DNA of 64,000 bases from positions 62,001 through 126,000 of the forward strand of contig NZ_FCNX02000004.1 in the NCBI RefSeq assembly GCF_001544835.2, read 5' to 3'. The DNA comes from Caballeronia fortuita (lineage in GTDB: Bacteria; Pseudomonadota; Gammaproteobacteria; Burkholderiales; Burkholderiaceae). Position 1 is the stretch's first letter. Each line of letters starts with the position of its first letter. Made by a program: the position numbers and the translations under genes. This document shows, one piece after another, positions 8,862 through 17,111 of the stretch. Below the pieces are notes generated by a model, which ran no database searches, had not been told where the DNA came from, and saw only the letters and a program-made list of their open reading frames with translations.

Positions 8862-10295
8862 TCAGCGCCTCTCGTCCTGCGCCAGATACTTGTGATACAG
8901 AAAACGTTGACCGACACGGCGAAACGGCGCGAATCCTTTCCATCGCACCATGCCCATCACATTCGGATATTCGAGCGCGGAGTCGTAGATCGGCAGATCG
9001 TCGCGGCTCTTCTGCCATTTGCCCGCGACGCGCTCCGCCATGCGCCGTCCCGCGTGTGCGGAGAACGACACGCCGTTGCCGCCATAACCGAGCGCATAGA
9101 AGATGCTCTGCTGCGGATCGGGCTGTGCGACGCGCGGCATCATGTCGTGACTGACATCGACCCAGCCCCACCACGAATAATCGATACGTATGCCCTTGAG
9201 CGACGGAAACTTGCGATGCAGTCCTTCGATGAGCACGTCCATGTGCCGGGGATTGGCCGCGTCCGCGCCAGTGATCGCGCTGCGGCTGCCGATCTGCACG
9301 CGGTTATCCGGCAGCAGGCGATAGTAGAAGCGCAGCGTGCGCGTATCGGTGATGACCTGGCGCGACAGAAAATTTGTCGATGCGAGTTCGTCCTGCGTGA
9401 GCGGCCGCGTAACGAGCGAGTTCGAAAGAATCGGCATGATCTTCGCGGACAGCGCGCGATGCATGTCGTTGCGCGTATAGCCGCCGGTCGCGAATGCGAT
9501 CGCCTTCGCTCGGATCACGCCGCGAGGCGTGCGCACGTGATGCACGCCGCGAATCGTCTCGACATTCACCACAGGGGTGCTCGTATGCACCTTCACGCCG
9601 AGCGAGCGCGCCATGCGCATGTAGCCGAACGCGAGCTTGAGCGGATGCACGCCGATGCCATCGGGCTCCAGCAATGCGCCGCAATTCTCGCGGTCATCGA
9701 CATACGATTGCGCCACTTCCTTCGCGCTCAGCATGCGGGCGTCGTAGCCGAACACATCGCGCATCACGCGGCATTCGTTCGCGAGAAAGTCCATCTTGCG
9801 CGCGCGATGCGCGATGTAGAGATGACCGCCCGGCTGCGGATCGCAAGCGAATTCGCCGATCAACTGCTTGAACGTGTCGAAGCCCTCGCGGATCTCCGCA
9901 TCGAGCCTGAGCGCCGTCTGCTTGCCCCAGCGTTCGATCCATTGCGAACGATACAGCCGCCCGCTCGCGTTCTGCCCTTGTCCGCCATTACGGCTCGTGC
10001 AGCCCCACGCTGTGCGGTTCGCATCGACGATGGTCGCGCGGATGCCATGTTCGCGCGCTAGAAAGAGCGCGGTCGAAAGGCCCGTGAAGCCCGAGCCGAC
10101 GATGAGCACGTCGACATCGGCGTCGCCGGGCAAGGGACCATCGTCGTCGGGCGGCTCACCCGCGGTCGCGACCCAGTAGGTCGGCGCGTAGTCCATCGCC
10201 TGTTTGCCGATGGGCGAAACGAGTGGATCGTAAAGCGGATCGTATGGGGCGCACGCGCCACGGAAAGCCGGTGCAACGTAGTCGAGAGTAGCCAC
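8862..10295 (-). CDS. FAD-dependent amine oxidoreductase (DAO family, gamma-glutamylputrescine oxidase-like)
   Basis: About 477 residues. An N-terminal GxGxxG dinucleotide site (DVDVLIVGSGFTGLSTALFL near residue 50) is followed by SRNGGQGQNASGR, typical of the PuuB/glycine-oxidase branch of D-amino-acid oxidases, and by a C-terminal FAD contact (YALGYGGNGVSFSA). It would oxidise a primary or secondary amine in the cytosol. I place the start at GTG 10295 because a perfect AAGGAG lies six bases upstream of it. An ATG nine codons further upstream has no such site. With the permease it suggests polyamine or amino acid catabolism. The substrate is inferred only. Confidence 0.82.
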   Translation of the reverse strand: MATLDYVAPAFRGACAPYDPLYDPLVSPIGKQAMDYAPTYWVATAGEPPDDDGPLPGDADVDVLIVGSGFTGLSTALFLAREHGIRATIVDANRTAWGCTSRNGGQGQNASGRLYRSQWIERWGKQTALRLDAEIREGFDTFKQLIGEFACDPQPGGHLYIAHRARKMDFLANECRVMRDVFGYDARMLSAKEVAQSYVDDRENCGALLEPDGIGVHPLKLAFGYMRMARSLGVKVHTSTPVVNVETIRGVHHVRTPRGVIRAKAIAFATGGYTRNDMHRALSAKIMPILSNSLVTRPLTQDELASTNFLSRQVITDTRTLRFYYRLLPDNRVQIGSRSAITGADAANPRHMDVLIEGLHRKFPSLKGIRIDYSWWGWVDVSHDMMPRVAQPDPQQSIFYALGYGGNGVSFSAHAGRRMAERVAGKWQKSRDDLPIYDSALEYPNVMGMVRWKGFAPFRRVGQRFLYHKYLAQDERR

Positions 10296-10407
10296 CGATA
10301 ACTCCTTGGAAAGTACCTTCATACTGCACCGAACTTTCCGTCTTGCTTAGAGCCACGCCGGGGCCTTCGTTAGTGCCAGGAGCGATTTCGTCTGCTCTTA
10401 GCGCGGG

Positions 10408-12144
10408 TCACGTGCTGCTTCTGCGGCGCGCGCCGAGCCATGCCGCGAGCTTCGCAAACAAGGTCATATCGGGCGGCGTGGACAGATCGACCGCGAAGTG
10501 ATGCCGATAGTACGGGCTCAGATCGAGTCCGACGCCCAGACCAAGCACTTCCGTGCTTTGCGATGCCTCATGCCGCGCGACAACTTCGCGCAAGTGCTGA
10601 TCGAGATAGCTCGGATCATTGGCTTGCGCAGTGGCGCTATCCATCGGGCTGCCATCGGAAATGACGACGAGCATGCGTCGCGCCTCATCGCGCTCGGTTA
10701 GCCGCGAGCACGCCCAGTCGACCGCCTCGCCATCGATGCCTTCGCGGAACAGATCGGCCTTGAACAGCGCGGCAATGTCGCCGCGCGCCGCGCGCCAGCT
10801 TGCGTCGCCATCCTTGAAGATCATGTTGCAGGCTTCGTTGAGCCGTCCCGGATGCTTCGGCCTGCCCTTCGCGAGCCATTCCATCTTCGCGCGTCCGCCG
10901 TTCCACGCGAGCGTCGTGAAGCCGAGCACCTCCGTCGCGACGCCCGCCATGCCGAGCGCACGCACGAGCACGTCGATCATCACGGCGACCGGTTCGATGC
11001 TCGCCTTCATCGACCCCGAACAATCCACGAGAAAACTCACCACGCAATCCGCGCGCGGACGCTCGCGCTCGCGCCTGAAGACGCGCCGCTCATCGGGCGA
11101 TGCCACCACTTGCGCGAGCCTGCGTCCGTCGATACGTCCGTCCTCCTCGCCGAACGACCAGCCATCGCGATGCGGCACGGTAATCGATGCCTGAAGCATT
11201 CGCGCGAGACGCGGCACGTTGATATGCCGCGCGGCGATAAGATCGTCGAGGCGCTCGCGATACTCGCGCAACAACGCGGCGCGAATCGACGTCGACGGGC
11301 GAATGGTCTTGTCATAACGCGCTGTGAACACGCGATAGTCCTCGCCCGACGCCTCACGCGCGCTGCTTGATCCGCTCGACGCGAGCGCGAGCCGTTCGAC
11401 TTCGCCTTCATCGTCGTCGATGTCGAACCATGTGCCGAGCATGGTGCGCGCTGCATCGTCCTCATCGTCCTCATCGGACGATGCATTGTTTTCGACGAAC
11501 GCCTGACGCAAATCGCGCACGCGCTCGCCGATATGCAGCGCGATGTCTAGCGCATGTACCGCGTAGGCGCGCTGGTCGTCGCAATGACGGCGCATACCCG
11601 CGAGCGCATGACCCAACGATGGCGCGAGCGCGGCACGCGTCGCTTCGATGAGACCTTCGGTTTCTTCGAGCACCGCACGCCCCGAAAGCCGCGACTCGGC
11701 CATCTGCGCGACGGTGTAGATCAACAGGCCGATATCGCTGTCGAGCAGGCCCGACGCGTGACACGCGCGCGACCACGTATCGAAGCGATGACGCACGTTG
11801 CGCGTCACGCCTCGCATGCCCGAAGGCACGCGCGTTTCGCAACGCAATTGTTCGAGCATGTCGAAGACCATGCGCGCGACGGCATCGCCGGGTGCCAGCG
11901 CGCGATGCAGCGCCGCATCCGAATGCGCGATACGCAGCGCGGATGCATCCGCCGCGCCGCGTGTCGAATCGAAGTCCTCGTCGTCTCTGTGCTCGCTCCG
12001 CAGATGCGGCGCGTGCGCAGGCACCGGCCGCAAGTGTCGATACAGCTTACCGCCGCGATAGTGCAGCGCGTCGTCACCCGTCAGCGCGCGCACGGCCGCG
12101 GCGCACAGCGCGTCGCGTCGCGCGGGTTCACGCGAGCCGTTCAT
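10408..12144 (-). CDS. cobT: CobT-like VWA-domain protein, cobaltochelatase subunit type
   Basis: A 578-residue protein with an N-terminal CobT domain, a central acidic stretch (SSDEDDEDD, about residues 220-230), and a C-terminal von Willebrand A domain (about 365-575). The MIDAS motif DCSGSMK sits near 371, and VVISDGSPMDSATAQAN completes it. CobT and CobS form the ATPase partner of the CobN cobalt chelatase in aerobic B12 synthesis. The start ATG overlaps the cobS stop (ATGA), so the two are one translational unit. No cobN or other cobalamin gene is in the window, so a chelatase role here is family-based inference. A general AAA+/VWA remodelling pair is the alternative. Confidence 0.85.
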   Translation of the reverse strand: MNGSREPARRDALCAAAVRALTGDDALHYRGGKLYRHLRPVPAHAPHLRSEHRDDEDFDSTRGAADASALRIAHSDAALHRALAPGDAVARMVFDMLEQLRCETRVPSGMRGVTRNVRHRFDTWSRACHASGLLDSDIGLLIYTVAQMAESRLSGRAVLEETEGLIEATRAALAPSLGHALAGMRRHCDDQRAYAVHALDIALHIGERVRDLRQAFVENNASSDEDDEDDAARTMLGTWFDIDDDEGEVERLALASSGSSSAREASGEDYRVFTARYDKTIRPSTSIRAALLREYRERLDDLIAARHINVPRLARMLQASITVPHRDGWSFGEEDGRIDGRRLAQVVASPDERRVFRRERERPRADCVVSFLVDCSGSMKASIEPVAVMIDVLVRALGMAGVATEVLGFTTLAWNGGRAKMEWLAKGRPKHPGRLNEACNMIFKDGDASWRAARGDIAALFKADLFREGIDGEAVDWACSRLTERDEARRMLVVISDGSPMDSATAQANDPSYLDQHLREVVARHEASQSTEVLGLGVGLDLSPYYRHHFAVDLSTPPDMTLFAKLAAWLGARRRSST

Positions 12145-13127
12145 CTCGTCGACTCGTCGTACCACTGCGATGGCGTATCCAGTTCTTCGCCGAAGGCACG
12201 CTGAAAATATTCCGCGACGATCGGCCGTTCCGCTTCGTCGCATTTGTTCAGGAAAGTGAGACGCAGCGCGAGCTTCGTATCGCGGAACACTTCGCAGTTC
12301 TCGGCCCAGCTGATGACGGTGCGCGGCGACATCAGCGTCGACAGGTCGCCCGATTCGAAGCCGCGCCGCGTGAGACCGGCCATGCTCACCATCGAATCCA
12401 CGAGCGCGCGGCCCGCGTCGTCATCGAGTTTCGGCACGCGCGCAAGCACGATGCGAGCCTCTTCATCGCGCGACAGATAGTTGAGCGTCGCGACGACATT
12501 CCATCGATCGACCTGCGCATGGTTCAGCATCTGCGTGCCGTGATACATGCCGTTGAGATTGCCGAGGCCGATCGTGTTCGTCGTCGCGAACAGGCGAAAG
12601 AAACGATGCGGCTGGATCACGCGATTCTGGTCGAGCAGCGTGAAGTTGCCGTTGCGTTCCAGAATACGCTGAATCACGAACATCACATCGGGCCGGCCGG
12701 CGTCGTATTCGTCGAACACGAGCGCGACCGGACGTTGCAGCGCCCACGGCACGATCCCTTCCTGGAACTCGGTGATCTGCATGTCGTCGCGCACGACGAT
12801 CGCGTCCTTGCCGACGAGATCGAGCCGGCTCACGTGGCCATCGAGATTCACGCGCATGCACGGCCAGTTCAGCCGCGCCGCGACCTGCTCGATGTGCGTC
12901 GACTTGCCCGTGCCGTGGAGACCCTGCACCATCACGCGCCGGTTGAACGCAAAGCCGGCGAGGATCGCCAGCGTAACCTCGGGATTGAAGCGATACGCGT
13001 CGTCGATTTCCGGAACGTGCGGATCGCGCGTGCCGAATGCGGGCACCTGCAAGTCCGTATCGATTCCGAAAAGCGCGCGCACCGACACTTTCCGATCCGG
13101 CTCGTCCAACCATGTGTCGCGCATCAT
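12141..13127 (-). CDS. cobS: CobS-like AAA+ ATPase, cobaltochelatase subunit type
   Basis: A 328-residue MoxR-type AAA+ ATPase, the normal CobS length. It starts with the CobS-specific block KVSVRALFGID and continues with VPAFG. Walker A is GLHGTGKST (about residue 68) and Walker B is LVFDEYDAGRPD (about 134); sensor residues follow in LFATTNTIG. I chose the ATG at 13125-13127 because GAGGG sits nine bases upstream and it matches the family's start. Longer in-frame starts up to 13184 lack an SD. It is divergent from an iclR gene with an IclR-type palindrome in between. Confidence 0.9.
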   Translation of the reverse strand: MMRDTWLDEPDRKVSVRALFGIDTDLQVPAFGTRDPHVPEIDDAYRFNPEVTLAILAGFAFNRRVMVQGLHGTGKSTHIEQVAARLNWPCMRVNLDGHVSRLDLVGKDAIVVRDDMQITEFQEGIVPWALQRPVALVFDEYDAGRPDVMFVIQRILERNGNFTLLDQNRVIQPHRFFRLFATTNTIGLGNLNGMYHGTQMLNHAQVDRWNVVATLNYLSRDEEARIVLARVPKLDDDAGRALVDSMVSMAGLTRRGFESGDLSTLMSPRTVISWAENCEVFRDTKLALRLTFLNKCDEAERPIVAEYFQRAFGEELDTPSQWYDESTR

Positions 13128-13176
13128 GTCGCTCTGCCCTCGTAACGAAGGCTTCAGCATATCAACAAATTTTTTC

Positions 13177-13193
13177 CGGAACAATTCATTTCG
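13177..13193. promoter_or_regulatory. Candidate IclR operator 1 (cobS / iclR divergent region)
   Basis: CGGAAC-N5-ATTTCG followed by TTT. The left arm is identical to the operator at xsc; the right arm differs at two of six positions. It sits 55-71 bases before the first iclR gene and on the upstream side of cobS, so it could act on both. Confidence 0.5.
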
Positions 13194-13247
13194 TTTATTT
13201 TTGTCTATACGGACTAGGGGGCCGAAACAGGCGCCTCAATTAAAATA

Positions 13248-14030
13248 ATGCAGAACGAATTCATGGAAATCATGCCGATGGACAAGCCCGACACGCCCAC
13301 GCTGCGCGCCTTCGCGCTGCTGGAATATCTCGTCCAGGCAGGCACGCCGGTGTCGCTGACGGATATGGCCGACGACATGGGCATGCCGAAGCCTTCGTTG
13401 CACCGCATGCTGGCGTCGCTCGAAACGGGCGGACTCGTCATCCGCGAACCGGGCGACAAGAACGCGTATGTCGTTGGCCCGCGCCTCGCGCAACTGGGTC
13501 TCAATGTCATGACGCACGCAGGCGCGCGGCGCTTGCGTCACGCGATTCTCACGCGGCTCGTTTCCGATCTGGGCGAAACCTGCAACCTCACGATGCTGCA
13601 CGAGAACGAAGTCCTGTATCTCGATCGCGTGGAAGCGCCGTGGCCGCTGCGGCTGGACCTCAAGCCCGGCTCGCACGTGCCCGTATGGTGCAGCGCGAGC
13701 GGCAAACTGCTGCTCGCCTTGCAGCCGCGCGCGGAACGCAATGCGCTCGTGCGCGCGATGAAACTCGAGCGCTACACCGCCAACACGATCACCGATACGG
13801 AGATGCTCGAAGCCGAGCTCGACCGCATCGCGAAGAAAGGCGTGGCGATCGACAACGAGGAGTTCGTGCAGGGCATCGTGTGCGCCGCCGCGCCGATCGC
13901 CGACGCGCACGGCACCTGCATCGCGGCCATCGCGGTTCACGCACCGGTCTCCCGCACGCCGCTTTCGCACGCGATCGAAATGGTGCCGCGCCTGAAGGAA
14001 GCCGCGGTGGAACTGGGACGGACGTTCTGA
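13248..14030 (+). CDS. IclR-family transcriptional regulator, first copy
   Basis: A 260-residue regulator with an N-terminal winged helix (PTLRAFALLEYLVQAG, then MPKPSLHRMLASLE, residues about 15-75) and a C-terminal IclR ligand domain (DLGETCNLTMLHENEVLYLDRVE, CSASGKLLLA). It is closely similar along its length to the third IclR protein of this region (18135-18959), so they are paralogues. Its neighbours xsc and pta suggest control of sulfonate use. Three nearby ATGs leave the start uncertain; none has a strong SD. Confidence 0.9.
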   Translation: MQNEFMEIMPMDKPDTPTLRAFALLEYLVQAGTPVSLTDMADDMGMPKPSLHRMLASLETGGLVIREPGDKNAYVVGPRLAQLGLNVMTHAGARRLRHAILTRLVSDLGETCNLTMLHENEVLYLDRVEAPWPLRLDLKPGSHVPVWCSASGKLLLALQPRAERNALVRAMKLERYTANTITDTEMLEAELDRIAKKGVAIDNEEFVQGIVCAAAPIADAHGTCIAAIAVHAPVSRTPLSHAIEMVPRLKEAAVELGRTF

Positions 14031-14119
14031 ACCGCACACCCTCGGCGCAGTAAAACGCAACCGCGCGTTCCGAAAATTATCACGCAGGGACGCGATCATC
14101 GGCGTAAAGTGACCGAATC

Positions 14120-14136
14120 CGAAACCAACCGTTCCG
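14120..14136. promoter_or_regulatory. Candidate IclR operator 2 (second iclR gene)
   Basis: CGAAAC-N5-GTTCCG followed by TTTC. It is the same palindrome as at xsc with one arm mismatch. It ends ten bases before the ATG of the second iclR gene, a position that suits autorepression. Confidence 0.6.
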
Positions 14137-14146
14137 TTTCTGGTTC

Positions 14147-14995
14147 ATGCGCGACGTCACTCATCTCGATCCCGCCGAGCATGCCGGCGATGAAACGCGG
14201 ACGCTGCGTCCGCTTGCCGTGCTCGAACAACTGGCTGCGGCGGGCCACGCCTATACGCTGTCGCAACTCGCCGCGCGCCTGCGCATCCCCAAAGCGACAC
14301 TGCTCCGGCTGATCGATTCGCTGGAAGCGCAAGGCTATGTCACGCACATGCCCGATTCGCGCGGCACCGATCGCGGTATCGCGCTCGGGCCACGCGCCGC
14401 GCAACTCGCGCTCGCCACGCTCGCGAACAACTCGTTCACGCGCGCCTGCCGTTCAATCCTGCGTTCGCTCGTCGACGTGATCGGCGAAAGTTGCAATCTC
14501 ACCGCGCTCGACGGCGACACGGTTCTGTACATAGAACGCGTCGAAACAGCGGAGCCGCTGCGTCTGCACATGCAGGCCGGCATGCGCGTGCCCTTGCATT
14601 GCACCGCGAGCGGCAAGCTGTTTCTCTCGCAGATGCCGCTCGCCGAGCGCAGACAGATCCTCGGCCGCCTCTCGCTCACGAAGAGAACGCATCGCACGTT
14701 GACCGATCAGTCGTTGCTCGAAGCCGAACTCGATCGGCTCGCGGCGCGCGGTATCGGCATCGACAACGAAGAGTTCGTGCTCGGCATGGTCGCGGTCGCG
14801 GTGCCCATCACCGACGCTGCGAGCGGGCGCGCGCTCGCGTGCCTCGCCGCGCATGCGCCGACCGCGCGCGCGAATCTCAACGATCTTCTGCAGGCCGTGC
14901 CGCAATTGCGCGAGACCGCGGTCAGGCTCGCATCGCTCATCGATACGTCCGATGGGCTAACGCTCATGGGGCGTCATCGCCCGGCCGCGCGCTAG
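14147..14995 (+). CDS. IclR-family transcriptional regulator, second copy
   Basis: A 282-residue regulator. The winged helix lies at about residues 20-85 (LAVLEQLAAAG, IPKATLLRLIDSLEAQGYV). The IclR effector domain follows (GESCNLTALDGDTVLYIERVE, CTASGKLFLSQM, GIDNEEFVLGMVAVAVPI). It is more diverged from the other two copies, which resemble each other. It lies 200 bases upstream of xsc on the same strand and has its own palindrome just before the start codon. It is the best positional candidate for the xsc regulator. Confidence 0.9.
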   Translation: MRDVTHLDPAEHAGDETRTLRPLAVLEQLAAAGHAYTLSQLAARLRIPKATLLRLIDSLEAQGYVTHMPDSRGTDRGIALGPRAAQLALATLANNSFTRACRSILRSLVDVIGESCNLTALDGDTVLYIERVETAEPLRLHMQAGMRVPLHCTASGKLFLSQMPLAERRQILGRLSLTKRTHRTLTDQSLLEAELDRLAARGIGIDNEEFVLGMVAVAVPITDAASGRALACLAAHAPTARANLNDLLQAVPQLRETAVRLASLIDTSDGLTLMGRHRPAAR

Positions 14996-15085
14996 TTCCC
15001 TGGTTCGCTCCAATTCCGCCGGAGCCCGCAGCACGAGGCTCCAAGGGTAAAAGGCCGTTCGCGCATGAACCGCGTCGATATTTTT

Positions 15086-15102
15086 AGAGACGCATCATTC
15101 CG
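15086..15102. promoter_or_regulatory. Weak second palindrome upstream of the xsc promoter
   Basis: AGAGAC-N5-ATTCCG followed by TTT. The right arm and spacer (GCATC) match the main xsc operator well, but the left arm keeps only three of six bases. It lies 18 bases upstream of the -35. It could be an auxiliary site for looping or cooperative binding. Low certainty. Confidence 0.3.
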
Positions 15103-15119
15103 TTTACTTAAGAAACATG

Positions 15120-15148
15120 TTGACGACGGGGTCGTCCCGTCCTACGAT
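15120..15148 (+). promoter_or_regulatory. Sigma-70 promoter of xsc
   Basis: TTGACG (15120-15125), a 17-base spacer, then TACGAT (15143-15148). Both hexamers and the spacing are close to consensus. Transcription would start near 15155, giving a leader of about 53 bases that contains the 17-bp operator. Confidence 0.65.
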
Positions 15149-15167
15149 GTGTCAAATATTCATATTT

Positions 15168-15184
15168 CGGAACCCATCGTTCCG
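15168..15184. promoter_or_regulatory. Candidate IclR operator 3 (xsc), perfect palindrome
   Basis: CGGAAC-CCATC-GTTCCG, perfect six-base arms. It lies 20 bases downstream of the -10 hexamer and 23 bases before the xsc ATG, a position expected for repression by an IclR protein. Confidence 0.7.
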
Positions 15185-15207
15185 TTTTATTCACATCGGA
15201 GACACTC

Positions 15208-17052
15208 ATGAGCGAGCACGACCAAGCCCGTCCTTCCCAGACCACCCTCGCCGCCACCGGTGCTGCCGCGAGCGGTCCGCAGGCGATGACCCCGTCCGAA
15301 GCATTCGTCGAAACGCTCGCCGCCAATGGCGTGACCGAGATGTTCGGCATCATGGGCTCGGCATTCATGGACGCGATGGACATCTTCGCGCCCGCCGGCA
15401 TCCGTCTGATTCCCGTGGTGCATGAACAAGGCGCGGGCCACATGGCCGACGGTTATTCGCGCGTGTCGGGCCGGCACGGCGTCGTTATCGGCCAGAACGG
15501 CCCGGGCATCAGCAATGCCGTGACGGCCATCGCGGCGGCTTACTGGGCGCATAGCCCGGTCGTGATCGTCACGCCGGAAGCGGGCACCATGGGTATCGGC
15601 CTCGGCGGCTTTCAGGAAGCGAAGCAACTGCCGATGTTCCAGGAGTTCACGAAGTATCAGGGGCACGTCACGCATCCCGCGCGCATGGCCGAGTTCACGG
15701 CGCGCTGCTTCGACCGCGCGATGTCGGAGATGGGACCGACGCAGCTCAACATTCCGCGCGACTACTTCTACGGTCAGGTGAAGGTCGAAATCCCGAAGCC
15801 GCAGCGTCTCGATCGCGGCCCGGGCGGCGATCAGAGCCTGAACGAAGCGGCCGACCTGCTCGCGCAAGCGAAATTCCCGGTCATCATCTCGGGCGGCGGC
15901 GTGGTGATGTCCGACGCCATCGAGGAATGCAAGGCGCTCGCCGAACGTCTGGGCGCGCCGGTCGTCAACAGCTATCTGCATAACGACTCGTTCCCCGCGA
16001 ATCATCCGTTGTGGTGCGGCCCGCTCGGTTATCAAGGATCGAAGGCCGCGATGAAGCTGCTCAGTCAGGCCGATGTCGTCATCGCGCTCGGCTCGCGTCT
16101 CGGGCCGTTCGGCACGTTGCCGCAGCATGGCCTCGACTACTGGCCGAAGGAAGCGAAGGTCATCCAGATCGATGCGGATCACAAGATGCTCGGCCTCGTG
16201 AAGAAGATTTCCGTCGGCATTTGCGGCGATGCGAAAGCGACGGCCATCGCGCTCACGCAACGGCTTGCCGATCGCAAGCTCGATTGCGATGCAACGAAGG
16301 ATGCGCGCGCGGAGACCATCGCCGCTGAAAAGGCCGCGTGGGAGAAAGAACTCGACGACTGGACGCACGAACGCGATGCGTACAGCCTCGACATGATCGA
16401 AGAGCAGAAGAGCGAGAAACCGTTCAGCGGCGGTCAATATCTGCATCCGCGTCAGGTGTTGCGCGAACTCGAGAAGGCGATGCCGGATGACGTGATGGTG
16501 TCCACGGATATCGGCAATATCAATTCGGTCGCGAACAGCTATCTGCGCTTCAACAAGCCGCGCAGCTTCTTCGCGGCGATGAGCTGGGGCAACTGCGGCT
16601 ATGCGTTCCCGACGATCATCGGCGCGAAGGTCGCGGCACCGCATCGCCCGGCCGTTTCGTATGCCGGCGATGGCGCGTGGGGCATGAGCCTGATGGAAAC
16701 CATGACGTGCGTGCGCCATAACATTCCGGTGACGGCCGTCGTGTTCCATAACCGTCAATGGGGCGCGGAGAAGAAGAATCAGGTGGACTTCTATAACCGC
16801 CGCTTCGTCGCGGGCGAGCTCGACAATCAGAGCTTCGCGGAGATCGCGAAGGCGATGGGCGCGGAAGGCATCGTGGTCGACAAGCTGGAAGACGTGGGAC
16901 CGGCGCTCAAGAAGGCCATCGATCTCCAGATGAATCATGGCAAGACGACCATCATCGAGATCATGTGCACCCGTGAGCTCGGCGATCCGTTCCGCCGCGA
17001 TGCGCTCTCAAAGCCGGTGCGCATGCTGGACAAGTACAAGGACTACGTCTGA
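15208..17052 (+). CDS. xsc: Sulfoacetaldehyde acetyltransferase Xsc (thiamine diphosphate enzyme)
   Basis: A 614-residue enzyme. It converts sulfoacetaldehyde plus phosphate to acetyl phosphate and sulfite, the desulfonation step shared by taurine, isethionate and sulfoacetate pathways. It has the three-part ThDP fold. The catalytic glutamate is in VVHEQGAGHMADGYSR (residue 73), a central NAD-like domain lies around 210-360, and the ThDP/Mg motif GDGAWG...N falls around 487-515. Xsc-specific blocks (FGIMGSAFMDAMDIF, MCTRELGDPFRRDAL) separate it from acetolactate synthase. A good SD (GGAGACACTC) precedes the ATG. It is transcribed from its own promoter with an operator, followed by a terminator and pta. 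Confidence 0.96.
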   Translation: MSEHDQARPSQTTLAATGAAASGPQAMTPSEAFVETLAANGVTEMFGIMGSAFMDAMDIFAPAGIRLIPVVHEQGAGHMADGYSRVSGRHGVVIGQNGPGISNAVTAIAAAYWAHSPVVIVTPEAGTMGIGLGGFQEAKQLPMFQEFTKYQGHVTHPARMAEFTARCFDRAMSEMGPTQLNIPRDYFYGQVKVEIPKPQRLDRGPGGDQSLNEAADLLAQAKFPVIISGGGVVMSDAIEECKALAERLGAPVVNSYLHNDSFPANHPLWCGPLGYQGSKAAMKLLSQADVVIALGSRLGPFGTLPQHGLDYWPKEAKVIQIDADHKMLGLVKKISVGICGDAKATAIALTQRLADRKLDCDATKDARAETIAAEKAAWEKELDDWTHERDAYSLDMIEEQKSEKPFSGGQYLHPRQVLRELEKAMPDDVMVSTDIGNINSVANSYLRFNKPRSFFAAMSWGNCGYAFPTIIGAKVAAPHRPAVSYAGDGAWGMSLMETMTCVRHNIPVTAVVFHNRQWGAEKKNQVDFYNRRFVAGELDNQSFAEIAKAMGAEGIVVDKLEDVGPALKKAIDLQMNHGKTTIIEIMCTRELGDPFRRDALSKPVRMLDKYKDYV

Positions 17053-17062
17053 GTCCTTCGTC

Positions 17063-17093
17063 ACGCCGCCCGTCCCTGGGCGGCGTTTTCTTT
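17063..17093 (+). terminator. Rho-independent terminator between xsc and pta
   Basis: A perfect nine-base stem (ACGCCGCCC / GGGCGGCGT) with a six-base loop, followed by TTTCTTT. It starts 11 bases after the xsc stop and ends 19 bases before the pta start. It would limit read-through into pta. Confidence 0.8.
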
Positions 17094-17111
17094 CCAACGA
17101 AGTGAGCCGCC

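Noticed and set aside
10408-13127. A complete aerobic cobalamin locus
   Set aside because: Only cobS- and cobT-like genes are present; no cobN or any corrin ring gene is found in the window.
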